A stretch of DNA of 64,000 nucleotides. Origin: Paenibacillus sacheonensis. GTDB lineage: Bacteria > Bacillota > Bacilli > Paenibacillales > Paenibacillaceae. The notes beneath the pieces are model-generated. The model was not told the origin of the DNA and ran no database searches. It saw only the letters and a list, made by a program, of their open reading frames with translations. Positions within the stretch are counted from its first letter, which is position 1. Each line of letters begins with the position of its first letter. Below, in pieces: positions 16,063-25,519 of the stretch. A program made the position numbers and the translations under genes. Location: assembly GCF_009909195.1 (NCBI RefSeq), contig NZ_JAAAMU010000006.1, forward strand, positions 186,001 to 250,000, in the 5' to 3' direction.

Positions 16063-17247
16063 ATGGACAACAAGAGAAAAGCAACGTTTTGGATTTACGT
16101 TATTGCACTGGGGCTGTTCAGCATCATTAATACGGAATTCGGCGTGATTGGGATTATTCCTTATATCGTTGAGAAATATCAGGTCAGTGTAGCTCAGGCA
16201 GGTTTATTGGTGAGTTTGTTTGCGTTAACGATCGCGATCTTCGGTCCTATTATGACCTTATTGTTATCGGGCATGAACCGTAAAAAAATAATGCTGCTCG
16301 TTTTGGCTATCTTTGCAGCGGCCAACACCTTAGCGGCATTTACTGCTAGTTTCTCTGGATTATTGCTGCTTCGAATCGTGCCCGCCTTTTTACATCCGGT
16401 TTACTTTTCGCTCGCCTTTGTCGTGGCGGCAAGCTTTTATCCGAATGAGGGTTCGAAAGCCATTGCCAAAGTATTTACCGGCGGTACCGTCGGTCTTGTG
16501 CTGGGCGTTCCGATCACGTCGTTTATCGCAAGCCATTTTTCCCTTGAAGCTTCCTTCTTATTCTCTGCGATGGTCAATATTTTCGCCTTCATCGGATTAG
16601 CCGTCTTTATTCCTAGTCTCCCCGTTACGACTAAACTAACGTATCGTTCGCAGTTGCGCGTGCTCGCGAAGCCAAGTCTATGGTTTAATATTGCGACCTT
16701 GCTCCTGATGCTTGCCGCCATGTTTACTGTATACAGCTATTTTTCCGAGTATCTGACTAAGTATACGGGCTTAGATAACAAGTGGATAAGTATTATGCTT
16801 GTGGTATTTGGAATTAGCGGGGTTATTGGAAACTTGCAAACGGGTAAGTTTTTAAGCAAAAGCGTTACTCGAACGGCTATATTCTTTCCTTTAGTCATGG
16901 TTCTCATTTATTTGCTCGTCTATTTCGCCGGACAAGCCTTCATTCCTATGATCCTCATTGTCGTTTTCTGGGGAGCCGTTCACACCTCGGGTTTCGTTAT
17001 TAGCCAAAGTTGGTTTACGACGGAAGCGTCCGAAGCGCCTGAATTCGGCAACAGCTTGTTTGTCTCTTTCTCCAATCTCGGCATTTCGGTCGGATCGATA
17101 GCCGGAGGTTGGACAATCTCCCATTATGGTACGCATAACATTCTATGGGCCGGTATCGCACTGTTTGCAGCCGCTTTGCTTACCATACTTCTGAAAGTGA
17201 AATTATTTGGCGTAAAGGACGCGGCTCCAAGTTCTCTACCGCATTGA
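16063..17247 (+). CDS. MFS transporter, AraJ/sugar-efflux type
   Basis: This 394-residue protein has about twelve hydrophobic segments. The opening TEFGVIGIIPYI and the first cytoplasmic loop SGMNRKKIMLL fit the DHA1-type drug or arabinose efflux permeases (AraJ, YdhP, PbuE-like). AAGGAGG precedes the ATG at 16063, so the upstream extension to 15991 is not used. Codon use and GC content are lower than in surrounding genes (many TTA and ATT codons), which may mark a more recent arrival. It stands alone on the plus strand, convergent with the large secreted protein, and has no adjacent regulator. The substrate is unknown. Confidence 0.9.
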   Translation: MDNKRKATFWIYVIALGLFSIINTEFGVIGIIPYIVEKYQVSVAQAGLLVSLFALTIAIFGPIMTLLLSGMNRKKIMLLVLAIFAAANTLAAFTASFSGLLLLRIVPAFLHPVYFSLAFVVAASFYPNEGSKAIAKVFTGGTVGLVLGVPITSFIASHFSLEASFLFSAMVNIFAFIGLAVFIPSLPVTTKLTYRSQLRVLAKPSLWFNIATLLLMLAAMFTVYSYFSEYLTKYTGLDNKWISIMLVVFGISGVIGNLQTGKFLSKSVTRTAIFFPLVMVLIYLLVYFAGQAFIPMILIVVFWGAVHTSGFVISQSWFTTEASEAPEFGNSLFVSFSNLGISVGSIAGGWTISHYGTHNILWAGIALFAAALLTILLKVKLFGVKDAAPSSLPH

Positions 17248-17381
17248 TTGAATGTTAAACATGACAGTCCCCAACGTACAGCATGAGCATGAGACGGGGA
17301 AAGAGCATCCTTGGCATGCGTCGCTAAGCTCTGCAAAAACGGCGACATAGCCGCAGTTCGTCGACCCTCAACCGAGAAATG

Positions 17382-17420
17382 GCTGACCGCCGCCATCGAT
17401 AGATGACGCGCAGTCAGCCT
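17382..17420. terminator. Possible hairpin between MFS gene and secreted enzyme gene
   Basis: GGCTGAC and GTCAGCC form the outer arms of an imperfect stem (GGCTGACCGCCGCC ... CGCGCAGTCAGCC) about 30 nt after the large minus-strand gene and 135 nt after the MFS gene. There is no good T-run on either side, so terminator function is doubtful. Confidence 0.35.
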
Positions 17421-17449
17421 TCCGTTACATAGATCTTCTTGAATTCGAA

Positions 17450-20400
17450 TTAGTACGAGATGGCCGGGTTCCACCACACCGACTCGCCTCCGGTTACATT
17501 GGCATTCGCGTTCACGTGGAAGTATATCGCATCGCCGGCATGAACGCTTACGCTGATGCTATGGTTCGCCGTCTCGGCCGCAAAGGTCGCCGGTCCGACA
17601 GAGGCAGTCCACAGCTGCGTACCGTTCTTCATGATTTTCAGCGTCGCGCCGTCGCCGGTCGTCCGGTCGTTGACGATATAATGCGCGCTGCCGTTAATGA
17701 CAATCGTACCCGTGATCGGCGCCACCCATTTGAGAACCGCGTCGTTGCCCGCTGCGGGATTCTGGGAGACGCGCGAAATCTTGGCGCCGCCCCCTGCCCA
17801 ATAGTCGTTGAACGTCTGGTCATGGACGAACGTCATTCCCGAATACGCCGAGGTCGACGTATTGTACGTCTGATAGTACCAGCTGCCTACGCCGTCGCGG
17901 TACTGCGCATAATTGCTTTCGCGCTGCGAGACGGTGCCGGCCGCAGGCACGAGCGCGCCCGTCGCTCTGGATACCAGGCCGGATCCAAGCCAGTTCGCGT
18001 ACTGCAATTTGTAGTAGTAGGCTTGGCCGTTCACGGCAGTCGCATCCGTATAATGCATGGCGACCGGTTTGTCGTTCAGCTTCGTATAGACGCCGTTCAA
18101 GCTCGTACTGCGCAGGACGTAAGCGCCCGTCTCCTTCCGGTTCTGCGCCCAGTAGAGGTCCACTTTGTTGTTCCCGGGCAGCGCGAACGGCACCACGTTC
18201 GCAATGGGCAGGCCCGCGCTAAGCGCGATGCGGTCGATATTGATCGTCCCCCCTGCTGCCGTCGAGCCATCGGTGGAGAACGGATGGATACGAAGCTTGC
18301 GAATCGTGCCTGTCCAACCCGCGCTGTTGCCTACGGGGAAAATATAATCCGTGAAGTTCGGGTCGTTCGGATGGAGCGAAATGGTTGCGCTCTTCGCGTC
18401 GTCCCAGGTCGAATTCGTATCCGTGATCCACTGTACCTTCGCTTGAATGGCGCCTGTATTGTTCTTGGCGTTCATTCGGATGGATTGATTGGGTCTTGCC
18501 GGAATCTTTAATTGGTCGGGCGAATCCATGTACGGGTCCAGCCGATTAACGAACGTCAGATCCATCGCGCTGCCGGAGAGCGTCGTACCGTCGGTTTGCT
18601 GGACGGAGGTCCAGCCCTCGGCGTTCCCCACCTGATTGAACTCCCACGATTCCAGATCCGGGCCATCCACGATTTCGATGGAATCGATATTTACCGAACC
18701 GGACGTCGCGTTGATATCCAGGCGGATCGTCTGCAGGACGCCCGCGAACTGATACAGGTTGCCGATATCGAACAAATACGTTCGATACAGCGTATCGTTC
18801 GGTACGATATCCATCGTCAGCGCCTGAAGCCCGCTGAACGAAGGGTTCTGATCGGTCGTCCAAAACAACTGCGCGGACGTGGCGGCCGTGTTGTTCTTCA
18901 TGACGACCTTGACATAGTGACTCCGTTTGCCCCGCAAGTTCAAATTGGAGGCGTACGTGATATAGGGATCGACGCCGCTGATCGAGAAGTTAAGCTGGCC
19001 GTTCACCGACGTGCCCGTCACGTCGTTCGCCATATTCCAACCCTCGTAGTTCCCGCTCGTGTTAAATCCCCATGTCTTGGTGTTGCCGGGAACGGTCACG
19101 GATGTAACACTCGACACAGGGCCGCAAACATCGTTAACGTTGCATGCCGCGATCTGGTAGTAATACGACTTATTGTCGAACATGTAGGAATCTTTATAGG
19201 TCGTCGCCGAAGGAGCGACGCGGTCGATCAAATACGAATCGTCCGCCGTAAACGATGACTTCGTGCTGCGATAGATGCGATATTCCCTCAGATTGGAAGC
19301 GGACACCGCGCTCCAAGAGACGGCGACGCTGTCTTTATCTCCTGCCAATACAGCAGTAACTCCCGTCGGTTGGCCAGGCGCGGCAGAGGAAGCGGCAGCC
19401 GAATTCGCGTTCGCTTGAGCGGATGCCGTCCCTTCGTTCCCTGCCTCGTCTACGGCGGCAACTTTGTAATAGTAGGTCGTCGAGGACGTCAAGCCAGGAT
19501 CGTTGTAGCTGCCCTTGTTGGCGAAAGCGACGAAATTCGCCGCGGATGGCGTAAATCCGGATGTCGTGCTTCGATAGACCTTGTACTCCACGACCCCGGC
19601 GTTCGTGATCGGCGTCCATGTCAAGCCGATTTCCTTGCTGCCGACGGTGACCGCATTAAGTCCGCTCACTGGCGAAGGGGCCGTGTAATCGGGGGTGCCC
19701 TTGTAGATGGCCGGGCTGCCGAAGACGATCCAGTCCTGGCTGTCGTTCGTCCCTTTATTCGTCGCAAGCGTCACCGTGACAGTCTGTCCGGCGTAAGCGG
19801 TCAAATCGATCATTGCCGGCTCCCAGCGGTGCCACCTGCTGTAATGCGGCTGCGCGTAATTGCCGGTGAATACGTTCGTGCCGTTGACCGCCGCTTTGAC
19901 GATGTAGCCGTCCGAATTGTCCGCTCCGTCGAGCAGGCCCGAATACAAAGCCAGATTCAGCCGTTCGCCGCCCGTCACGGAAGGCAAAACGACATTGCTG
20001 TACGTCAGGGTTGCATCTCCCGCGTTGGGCGCATGAAGGAAGATGCCGTTCTTCGAGACTCCGCCCACCGTCTCCGTGCCCGTGCTTGCGGACGGAGTGT
20101 TGGCCGTTGCCGCCGAGCTGAAATTAGCCGCCAAATCATAGACGGCCGAACCCGGCGCGCCGATGTCGAATCGGGCGGGACGGCGCTGGCCTCCATAATT
20201 CGCAATGAAGTCCGATATGGCCGCCTCGAACTGCGTTCCCTTGATTTCGTAAGGGGAATTGACCGGGTCGTTCCAGCTGAGGGGCGATATGAAATGCGCG
20301 CCGCCTTCGTAGGTTTTTACAAGCCCATCGTAGCTGGAGGCTTTGTTCGACTTGTCCGTGGGGTTATACTCCGGCGCGCCCCAGTTATTGTCGTAACCAA

Positions 20401-21475
20401 GCAATTGCTTGAAATAGTTCGTGTCCTTCGTACCGTCGCCGTAAAGAGTGACGCCCAGCGAGCCCGGTGAGAGCGCGGCGGTCGTCGTAATGGACGAGGT
20501 CAGGTAATACGCATCCGATCCCGAAGGCACCTGATTCTGATGCGCGTAAATCCGGTTTGACGGCAACCCCGCTTCAATGAGCCAATTCGACATGTCCTGC
20601 AGGTGATGCTTGAGCAGCATTGTCCGCCAGCGCGTCCATTCTTCCCAGAATGGATTGCCGTCGGCGCGCGTCCGCGGCGGATCGACTGCGCTCCAGGTTG
20701 CGAAGCTCGTGCCCATCGCCGTATTGAATTGCGAGATCGACGTAAATACGGGACTTCGCGCCTCGCCCTTATACGTCCCGTTCGCCGAATCGTAGATGCC
20801 GGTCCCCTGCAGCCATTCCTTCCACTCCGCAATGGACAGCGGATTGTAATCCGAGTAGCGCGTGGAGTCCCACACATACTGCCAATCCTCGGAATCGAGG
20901 CTGACGCCGATGAACAGATCCGGATGCTGCGCCCTCCATTGGACGATTCGCTTCGCGACCTGCTGCAAATTGCGTTTCTTAAAAGCATAATGCTTGAGGT
21001 TCTTCCTGGAATACGTCATATAGTTATGCTGGTCGATGCTGCGGAACATGTCCCAATTGTTGGTATCCCACATCGTGGTTCGCGTATCGTCCGCAAGCGC
21101 ATCCATAAGGCCCGTATCGCCCGCCCAGCCGCCCGCATTCAATTGAATGAGTACCGGCCTGCCGTAGTCGGCCGCATACTGCAGCTGGCGGTCCAAATAA
21201 TCCGAATCCCAATTATAATTCTGCTGATGCGCGTACGTATCGAGGCTGAGGTACTGCGTGGAGATGCTAAGCCCTGTCTTTACGTACGCAGCGTCCGCGA
21301 ACGAATCGACAATGCCGTTCAACTCGGCATCCATTCTTGCTTGTGGAGGCGTCGGCGAAATGTTGAACAGCATGTAGTACGACTCGTCGAACGTCGCCGC
21401 TGCTGCCGGCTGGGCGAATGCGAGCACGGCGGCCAAAGCCATGCTTCGGGCCAGCCATTTTCTTGCTTTCTTCAT
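17450..21475 (-). CDS. Large secreted multidomain glycosidase-like protein
   Basis: This 1341-residue protein starts with a signal peptide (MKKARKWLARSMALAAVLA, cleavage after about AAAA-T28). The first about 490 residues look like a TIM-barrel enzyme: repeated strand-like blocks such as PVLIQLNAGGW, LFIGVSLDSEDWQYVWD and RIYAHQNQ, with D and E residues at strand ends. A galactose-binding-like sandwich (about 500-630) follows, then two fibronectin type III domains (about 640-830), two related beta-sandwich modules each with an aromatic-EGW motif (about 840-1130), a third FN3-like part and a C-terminal sandwich. No known glycoside hydrolase family could be assigned. It is downstream of the sugar importer genes and probably degrades a polysaccharide at the cell surface. 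AAGGAAGTG supports the ATG at 21475. Confidence 0.85.
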   Translation of the reverse strand: MKKARKWLARSMALAAVLAFAQPAAAATFDESYYMLFNISPTPPQARMDAELNGIVDSFADAAYVKTGLSISTQYLSLDTYAHQQNYNWDSDYLDRQLQYAADYGRPVLIQLNAGGWAGDTGLMDALADDTRTTMWDTNNWDMFRSIDQHNYMTYSRKNLKHYAFKKRNLQQVAKRIVQWRAQHPDLFIGVSLDSEDWQYVWDSTRYSDYNPLSIAEWKEWLQGTGIYDSANGTYKGEARSPVFTSISQFNTAMGTSFATWSAVDPPRTRADGNPFWEEWTRWRTMLLKHHLQDMSNWLIEAGLPSNRIYAHQNQVPSGSDAYYLTSSITTTAALSPGSLGVTLYGDGTKDTNYFKQLLGYDNNWGAPEYNPTDKSNKASSYDGLVKTYEGGAHFISPLSWNDPVNSPYEIKGTQFEAAISDFIANYGGQRRPARFDIGAPGSAVYDLAANFSSAATANTPSASTGTETVGGVSKNGIFLHAPNAGDATLTYSNVVLPSVTGGERLNLALYSGLLDGADNSDGYIVKAAVNGTNVFTGNYAQPHYSRWHRWEPAMIDLTAYAGQTVTVTLATNKGTNDSQDWIVFGSPAIYKGTPDYTAPSPVSGLNAVTVGSKEIGLTWTPITNAGVVEYKVYRSTTSGFTPSAANFVAFANKGSYNDPGLTSSTTYYYKVAAVDEAGNEGTASAQANANSAAASSAAPGQPTGVTAVLAGDKDSVAVSWSAVSASNLREYRIYRSTKSSFTADDSYLIDRVAPSATTYKDSYMFDNKSYYYQIAACNVNDVCGPVSSVTSVTVPGNTKTWGFNTSGNYEGWNMANDVTGTSVNGQLNFSISGVDPYITYASNLNLRGKRSHYVKVVMKNNTAATSAQLFWTTDQNPSFSGLQALTMDIVPNDTLYRTYLFDIGNLYQFAGVLQTIRLDINATSGSVNIDSIEIVDGPDLESWEFNQVGNAEGWTSVQQTDGTTLSGSAMDLTFVNRLDPYMDSPDQLKIPARPNQSIRMNAKNNTGAIQAKVQWITDTNSTWDDAKSATISLHPNDPNFTDYIFPVGNSAGWTGTIRKLRIHPFSTDGSTAAGGTINIDRIALSAGLPIANVVPFALPGNNKVDLYWAQNRKETGAYVLRSTSLNGVYTKLNDKPVAMHYTDATAVNGQAYYYKLQYANWLGSGLVSRATGALVPAAGTVSQRESNYAQYRDGVGSWYYQTYNTSTSAYSGMTFVHDQTFNDYWAGGGAKISRVSQNPAAGNDAVLKWVAPITGTIVINGSAHYIVNDRTTGDGATLKIMKNGTQLWTASVGPATFAAETANHSISVSVHAGDAIYFHVNANANVTGGESVWWNPAISY

Positions 21476-21517
21476 AAACTTCACTTCCTTCTTCAAAATA
21501 AACATCGGCAAGATTAG

Positions 21518-21531
21518 ATGAAGCGCTTTCA
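21518..21531. promoter_or_regulatory. cre-like (CcpA) site before the secreted enzyme gene
   Basis: ATGAAGCGCTTTCA matches the catabolite-responsive element consensus TGWAANCGNTNWCA at 11 of 14 positions, with the core AAGCGCTTTCA intact. It lies about 45 bp upstream of the 1341-residue gene. Carbon catabolite control would be expected for such a gene, but a single imperfect site is weak evidence. Confidence 0.35.
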
Positions 21532-21596
21532 ACATGCGATTTCGTGCATGCACCCCCTTTCCGTTCCGCCGAGCAAACGATACAAATCCATATGCC

Positions 21597-21634
21597 AAAA
21601 GCTGCGGGCACTGGTCATTCAGTCTCGCAGCTTC
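21597..21634 (-). terminator. Intercistronic hairpin after permease gene
   Basis: On the minus strand AAGCTGCG and CGCAGCTT pair around a 19-base loop, followed by TTGG. It lies between the second permease gene and the large secreted enzyme gene. The T-run is too short for certain termination, so it may partly terminate or stabilise the upstream message. Confidence 0.5.
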
Positions 21635-21656
21635 TGGATTGCGTTCCGGACAGCCC

Positions 21657-22538
21657 TTATCCTTTAACGGAACCGAGCACGATCCCCTTTGTAAAATACT
21701 TCTGAAGAAACGGATAGAGCACGAGAATCGGCAAGGCCGTTACGAATACTTGCGCGCCCTTCAGCGTCCGGTCCGAAACGTCGGCATACAGCTTCGCGGC
21801 GTCCAGCGTCATAATATCGTTGCCCTTGACGACCGATTGCAGCATCGTCTGCAGCGGATACTTGGAAATATCCGTCATGTACAGCAAGCCCGAGAACCAA
21901 TCGTTCCAATGCCCGACGAAATGGAATAACGTCACGGTCGCGATGACCGGCATGGACAGCGGGACGATGATCCTCGACAAGCTCGTAAAGTACGAAGCGC
22001 CGTCCATGAACGCGGCCTCTTCGATCTCGGAGGGCAGCTGCTTCAAGAAATTCATCATCAGAATGACGCTGAAGATCGGAACGGCGCCCGGCAGCACCAG
22101 CGCCCACATGGAGTTCAACAGCCCGAGATCATGCACGATGATATACGTGGGCACGAGCCCGCCGTTAAACAGCATGACGAAGATCATCCCCCACATGTAG
22201 ACATGACGGCCCGTAAACTGCTTCGCCGACTTGGCCAGCGGATACGCCATCAGGATGGTCAGCACGTTATTCAGCAGCACGCCAAGCAGCGTACGTTCCG
22301 TCGAGATCCAGAACGCCTTCAGCACCTCCGGACGGCTAAGAATGACTTTGTAGGATTGAATCGTAAAATCGACCGGCCATAGGCCTACCAAATTGGCATT
22401 CGCCGCATGGCTGCTGCTCAAGGAAACGGCCAGCACGTTAATCAGCGGCAGGATGCAGAGAAACGCCGCTCCCGCGAGGAGCAGGTAATTGATGACGCCG
22501 AACAACCGCGTCCCCCATGTATCATGCAGTTTGCTCAT
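21657..22538 (-). CDS. Carbohydrate ABC transporter permease (MalG/LplC type)
   Basis: This 293-residue protein has six predicted membrane segments and the EAA loop EAAFMDGASYFTSLSRIIVP at about residues 190-209, which contacts the ATPase. It resembles the YtcP/LplC permeases of the CUT1 family for di- and oligosaccharides. It follows its partner permease by 39 nt. No ATPase gene is near, so a shared MsmX-like ATPase encoded elsewhere is expected. Confidence 0.94.
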   Translation of the reverse strand: MSKLHDTWGTRLFGVINYLLLAGAAFLCILPLINVLAVSLSSSHAANANLVGLWPVDFTIQSYKVILSRPEVLKAFWISTERTLLGVLLNNVLTILMAYPLAKSAKQFTGRHVYMWGMIFVMLFNGGLVPTYIIVHDLGLLNSMWALVLPGAVPIFSVILMMNFLKQLPSEIEEAAFMDGASYFTSLSRIIVPLSMPVIATVTLFHFVGHWNDWFSGLLYMTDISKYPLQTMLQSVVKGNDIMTLDAAKLYADVSDRTLKGAQVFVTALPILVLYPFLQKYFTKGIVLGSVKG

Positions 22539-22577
22539 TTCATGACCTCCCGATGGAACGGTTGCCTTATCGCGCGT

Positions 22578-23483
22578 TTAGAATACGCGGTATTTCGTAA
22601 TGCGGTATGCAAGCCAGTAGCCCGCGATGATGAGCACGCTGTTCACGACCGATTTGATCAGCCCTACCATCGTGCTGAGGCTCCAGTTCGTTTCTTGGAA
22701 CGCCACCCGGTACACGTACGTGTCCAGAATGTCGCCCCGGTCCATGACGAGCGGATTATACAAGTTGAAGATTTGTTCGAAGCCCGCATTCAGCACATTC
22801 CCCAGGCTCAGGATCGCGGTCAAGATGATGATGGGCACGATGCCCGGAATCGTAATATGGAGCGTTTGCTTCCAGCGGTTCGCGCCGTCAATGACGGACG
22901 ACTCGTACAAGGCGGGATCGATACCGGTTAAGGCGGCGAGGTAAATGACCGTCCCCCAACCGAAATTTTTCCAAATATCCGTTGCTATAATGATCCAGGG
23001 GAAGCTCCGGTTGTCTCCAAGATAATAGAAAGGCTCGATGCCGAACCAGCCTAGAAATGAATTCACGATGCCCGTCAGCGAAAACACGTCGAGTATGAGT
23101 CCCGCGAGAATGACCCAGGACAGGAAATGAGGCAAATAAATGATGGTTTGCACGCCTTTCTTGAAGAAGCTGCGGCGCACTTCGTTCAGCATGAGCGCAA
23201 TCCCGATCGGAACCGGAAAGCCAAGCAGGATTTTCAGCCCGGCAATGTAGATCGTGTTGTTCGTCACGCGCCAGACATCGGGAAGCTTCATCATGAAGTC
23301 GAAGTATTTAAGCCCGACCCACGGCGATGCCCAAATCCCTTTGGAAGGCAAAAACTCTTTAAAAGCGATCAAGATGCCGTAGAGCGGCAAATACGAAAAC
23401 AGAATGAGAAAAACGACGCCGGGAGCAATCATCAGATGAAGCTGCCATTCCTTTGTAGCCAACCGCCTTTTGATCCTATTCAT
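22578..23483 (-). CDS. Sugar ABC transporter permease (LplB type)
   Basis: This 301-residue inner-membrane permease has six membrane segments and the EAA-like loop ESSVIDGANRWKQTLHITIP. The N-terminal LMIAPGVVFLILFSYLPLYG matches the LplB/YteP group, which often handles plant-polysaccharide oligosaccharides. It forms a heterodimer with the following permease. The gene lies 129 nt after the solute-binding protein gene, with a hairpin in the gap that may set different expression levels. Confidence 0.94.
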   Translation of the reverse strand: MNRIKRRLATKEWQLHLMIAPGVVFLILFSYLPLYGILIAFKEFLPSKGIWASPWVGLKYFDFMMKLPDVWRVTNNTIYIAGLKILLGFPVPIGIALMLNEVRRSFFKKGVQTIIYLPHFLSWVILAGLILDVFSLTGIVNSFLGWFGIEPFYYLGDNRSFPWIIIATDIWKNFGWGTVIYLAALTGIDPALYESSVIDGANRWKQTLHITIPGIVPIIILTAILSLGNVLNAGFEQIFNLYNPLVMDRGDILDTYVYRVAFQETNWSLSTMVGLIKSVVNSVLIIAGYWLAYRITKYRVF

Positions 23484-23511
23484 GAAGCCACCGCCGTTGC
23501 CATTAGATATG

Positions 23512-23543
23512 CCAAGGCTCGCCCGGGTGCGAACGAGCCTTGG
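23512..23543 (-). terminator. Intercistronic hairpin between binding protein and permease
   Basis: Perfect 10-bp arms CCAAGGCTCG and CGAGCCTTGG enclose a 12-base loop. No T-run follows, so it more likely protects the 3' end of the binding-protein message than fully terminates, as is common after solute-binding protein genes. Confidence 0.55.
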
Positions 23544-23612
23544 TATTCAGTTACGCGCATGTCTTGGAATTGTCAGTCATTGCCAGGTTTCAAGCGCGGA
23601 ATCGTGGAGCCG

Positions 23613-25337
23613 TTACTTCTGATTAGCGAGCTGGGCGTTCATTTCATCGAGAATTTGCTTGCCTCCGAGATCGTTGTACCGCTTCGCGAAGTCGTCGAAG
23701 GATTCGACGGGGGACTTGCCCACGATAATCTTGATGAACGTTTGATTCTCCAGGTCGAGCAGACTTGCGCCTTTCAGCTTGCCGGTCTCCGTCGCGCTTC
23801 CGAACCAGCCGTTGTAGACGATCGTTTTGTAGCTGCTTGCATTCGGCACGCCTTCGAGGAACGTTTTGTACCATGCCCAGTTAGCGGCATCGCCTTCTTT
23901 GCCTTTCAGCACGTTCTGGAACGTAACGCGCTGATCGGCAGGCATATTCTGATCCGTGCCGGATTTAAGCGCCTCGGTAAAGAGATTGTAGCGGTTCGTA
24001 TTGGCATCCGGCCGGTCGTTGAAAACAGGCAGCCAGTTGTTGATGCTGGCGTTCGCGTATTTCGGATTCTTGTTGAGCTCCGACCACGCTTTCGCCCACT
24101 CGTTGTCGAGGTTGCTGTAGGACGTTTCGGCAAGGTTGTTCAGGAGCAGCATCAGCGCTTCCGGATGCGCGAAGCCTTTGCGAACGACGAAGTAGCCGCT
24201 TACGTTAATCGGTACGTTCGGTTGGTATTCCGCGCCGCCAAGACCCGGCATCGGCATACTGACGAAATCCGCGCCCTTCACGTTCTTCGGCACGTCCTGC
24301 AGCGGCCAGAGCGGCGAGAAGAACTCCCCGATCAGAATGCCGACCTTGCCTTGAGAAACCAGCTCCATCGATTTGGGCATGTCTTTGGTTACGAATTCCT
24401 TGTCGATGACCCCTTCTTTGTACAGATCGGCCAGCATCGTCAAGCCTTGCTTCATATTGGGGTTCAAGCTGCCGTAATTCAGCTTGCCGTCCGCGTCCTT
24501 TACGTACACCTTCGGATATGCGCCGTATGCGTTCATCAGCGCCGTGAACTTCAGGTCGAGCTGGTTGTTCATGGACAGCCCGTACGTGTCCGGTTTGCCG
24601 TTGCCGTCCGGATCCTCCTTGGCGAAGCGCTTCGCGAGCGCGATCAGCTCTTCGAACGTTTTCGGCATTTGCGCGCCGAGTTTGTCCATCCAATCCTTGC
24701 GGATATAAACGACCGGCGAGCCGTTCAGCGCATCCGACACGTTCGGCATGCCGTAGTACTTGCCGCCGCGCTGTGCGCCCGTGAACAGAAGGCCGTCTTT
24801 GTAGCCGGAGATTTGTTTCGTCTTGTCCGTCGCGTAGTTGTCATAAATCGGCTTTAGGTCCTCCAGCATATCGTTCTTGATCAGCTGGTCCACGTCCGCT
24901 TGTTCGGCGAAGAAGATGTCCGGCAGGTCATTGCTCGCGATGCCCAGCTTGATGCGTTCGCGGTAGTTCTCGTACGGAACGGCGAACTTGTTCGTCGGCC
25001 TGATATTCGTCGTCTGCTCGATCATTTTGTACACCGCGTTGTTGCCTGGATCCTCGCCTTCGGGGTACACCTTGATATCGAATACGTTCTTCGCGAAGAC
25101 GACATCGACCGGTTCCTTGAATTTGTAAGGGTTAATCTCTTCCGCGGGCTTCTCCTCGGGCTTCTCCGCAGTAGCATTTTCCGCCGGCGCTTGACTCCCT
25201 GCTGCGGCGTCGTTCGTCTTATTTGCCGTCTCCCCCGTGTTATTGCCATTGCTGCTGCCGCAGGCTGCCGTCAACGCGAGCGACAACGCCATGCATCCAA
25301 ACAGCGTAAAGCGCAGTGCCTTCTTCTTCACGTGCAC
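23613..25337 (-). CDS. Extracellular solute-binding lipoprotein (LplA/YtcQ type)
   Basis: This 574-residue protein has a lipoprotein signal with lipobox LTAAC (C26), followed by an Asn/Ala/Glu-rich linker rich in APAENATAEKPEEKPAEE, then a large type-2 periplasmic-binding fold. The length near 550 residues is typical of Paenibacillus LplA/YtcQ-like oligosaccharide receptors. Translation appears to start at GTG, with AAAGGA just upstream; a second GTG two codons later is also possible. It is the first gene of the binding protein-permease-permease-secreted enzyme unit and follows the two-component genes after a terminator. Confidence 0.93.
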   Translation of the reverse strand: MHVKKKALRFTLFGCMALSLALTAACGSSNGNNTGETANKTNDAAAGSQAPAENATAEKPEEKPAEEINPYKFKEPVDVVFAKNVFDIKVYPEGEDPGNNAVYKMIEQTTNIRPTNKFAVPYENYRERIKLGIASNDLPDIFFAEQADVDQLIKNDMLEDLKPIYDNYATDKTKQISGYKDGLLFTGAQRGGKYYGMPNVSDALNGSPVVYIRKDWMDKLGAQMPKTFEELIALAKRFAKEDPDGNGKPDTYGLSMNNQLDLKFTALMNAYGAYPKVYVKDADGKLNYGSLNPNMKQGLTMLADLYKEGVIDKEFVTKDMPKSMELVSQGKVGILIGEFFSPLWPLQDVPKNVKGADFVSMPMPGLGGAEYQPNVPINVSGYFVVRKGFAHPEALMLLLNNLAETSYSNLDNEWAKAWSELNKNPKYANASINNWLPVFNDRPDANTNRYNLFTEALKSGTDQNMPADQRVTFQNVLKGKEGDAANWAWYKTFLEGVPNASSYKTIVYNGWFGSATETGKLKGASLLDLENQTFIKIIVGKSPVESFDDFAKRYNDLGGKQILDEMNAQLANQK

Positions 25338-25480
25338 CCAATCCTTTCGACGAACGTTATTGGAATTGCTTTACTTGCTACGCATTTATCGTAATGGATG
25401 CAGGCCATAGCCCATAAGAAGAAAGTCTTTACGTTCGTGCACGATTTTGTCCTCTGCGCGAATTGCGCGTGCAATAGGCA

Positions 25481-25515
25481 GCAAAAAGGCGGCCCTCGCG
25501 AGAGAGCCGCCTTGC
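25481..25515 (-). terminator. Terminator after the YesN-like regulator gene
   Basis: On the minus strand GGCAAGGCGGCTCTC and the complementary GAGGGCCGCCTTTTTGC form a stable stem (GGCGGCYCTCKCGAG type) followed by TTTTTGC, five bases after the regulator stop. Confidence 0.85.
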
Positions 25516-25519
25516 CATG

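Noticed and set aside
23127..24857. 576-residue plus-strand frame opposite the binding-protein genes
   Set aside because: Antisense shadow; no domain recognisable and no ribosome-binding site.
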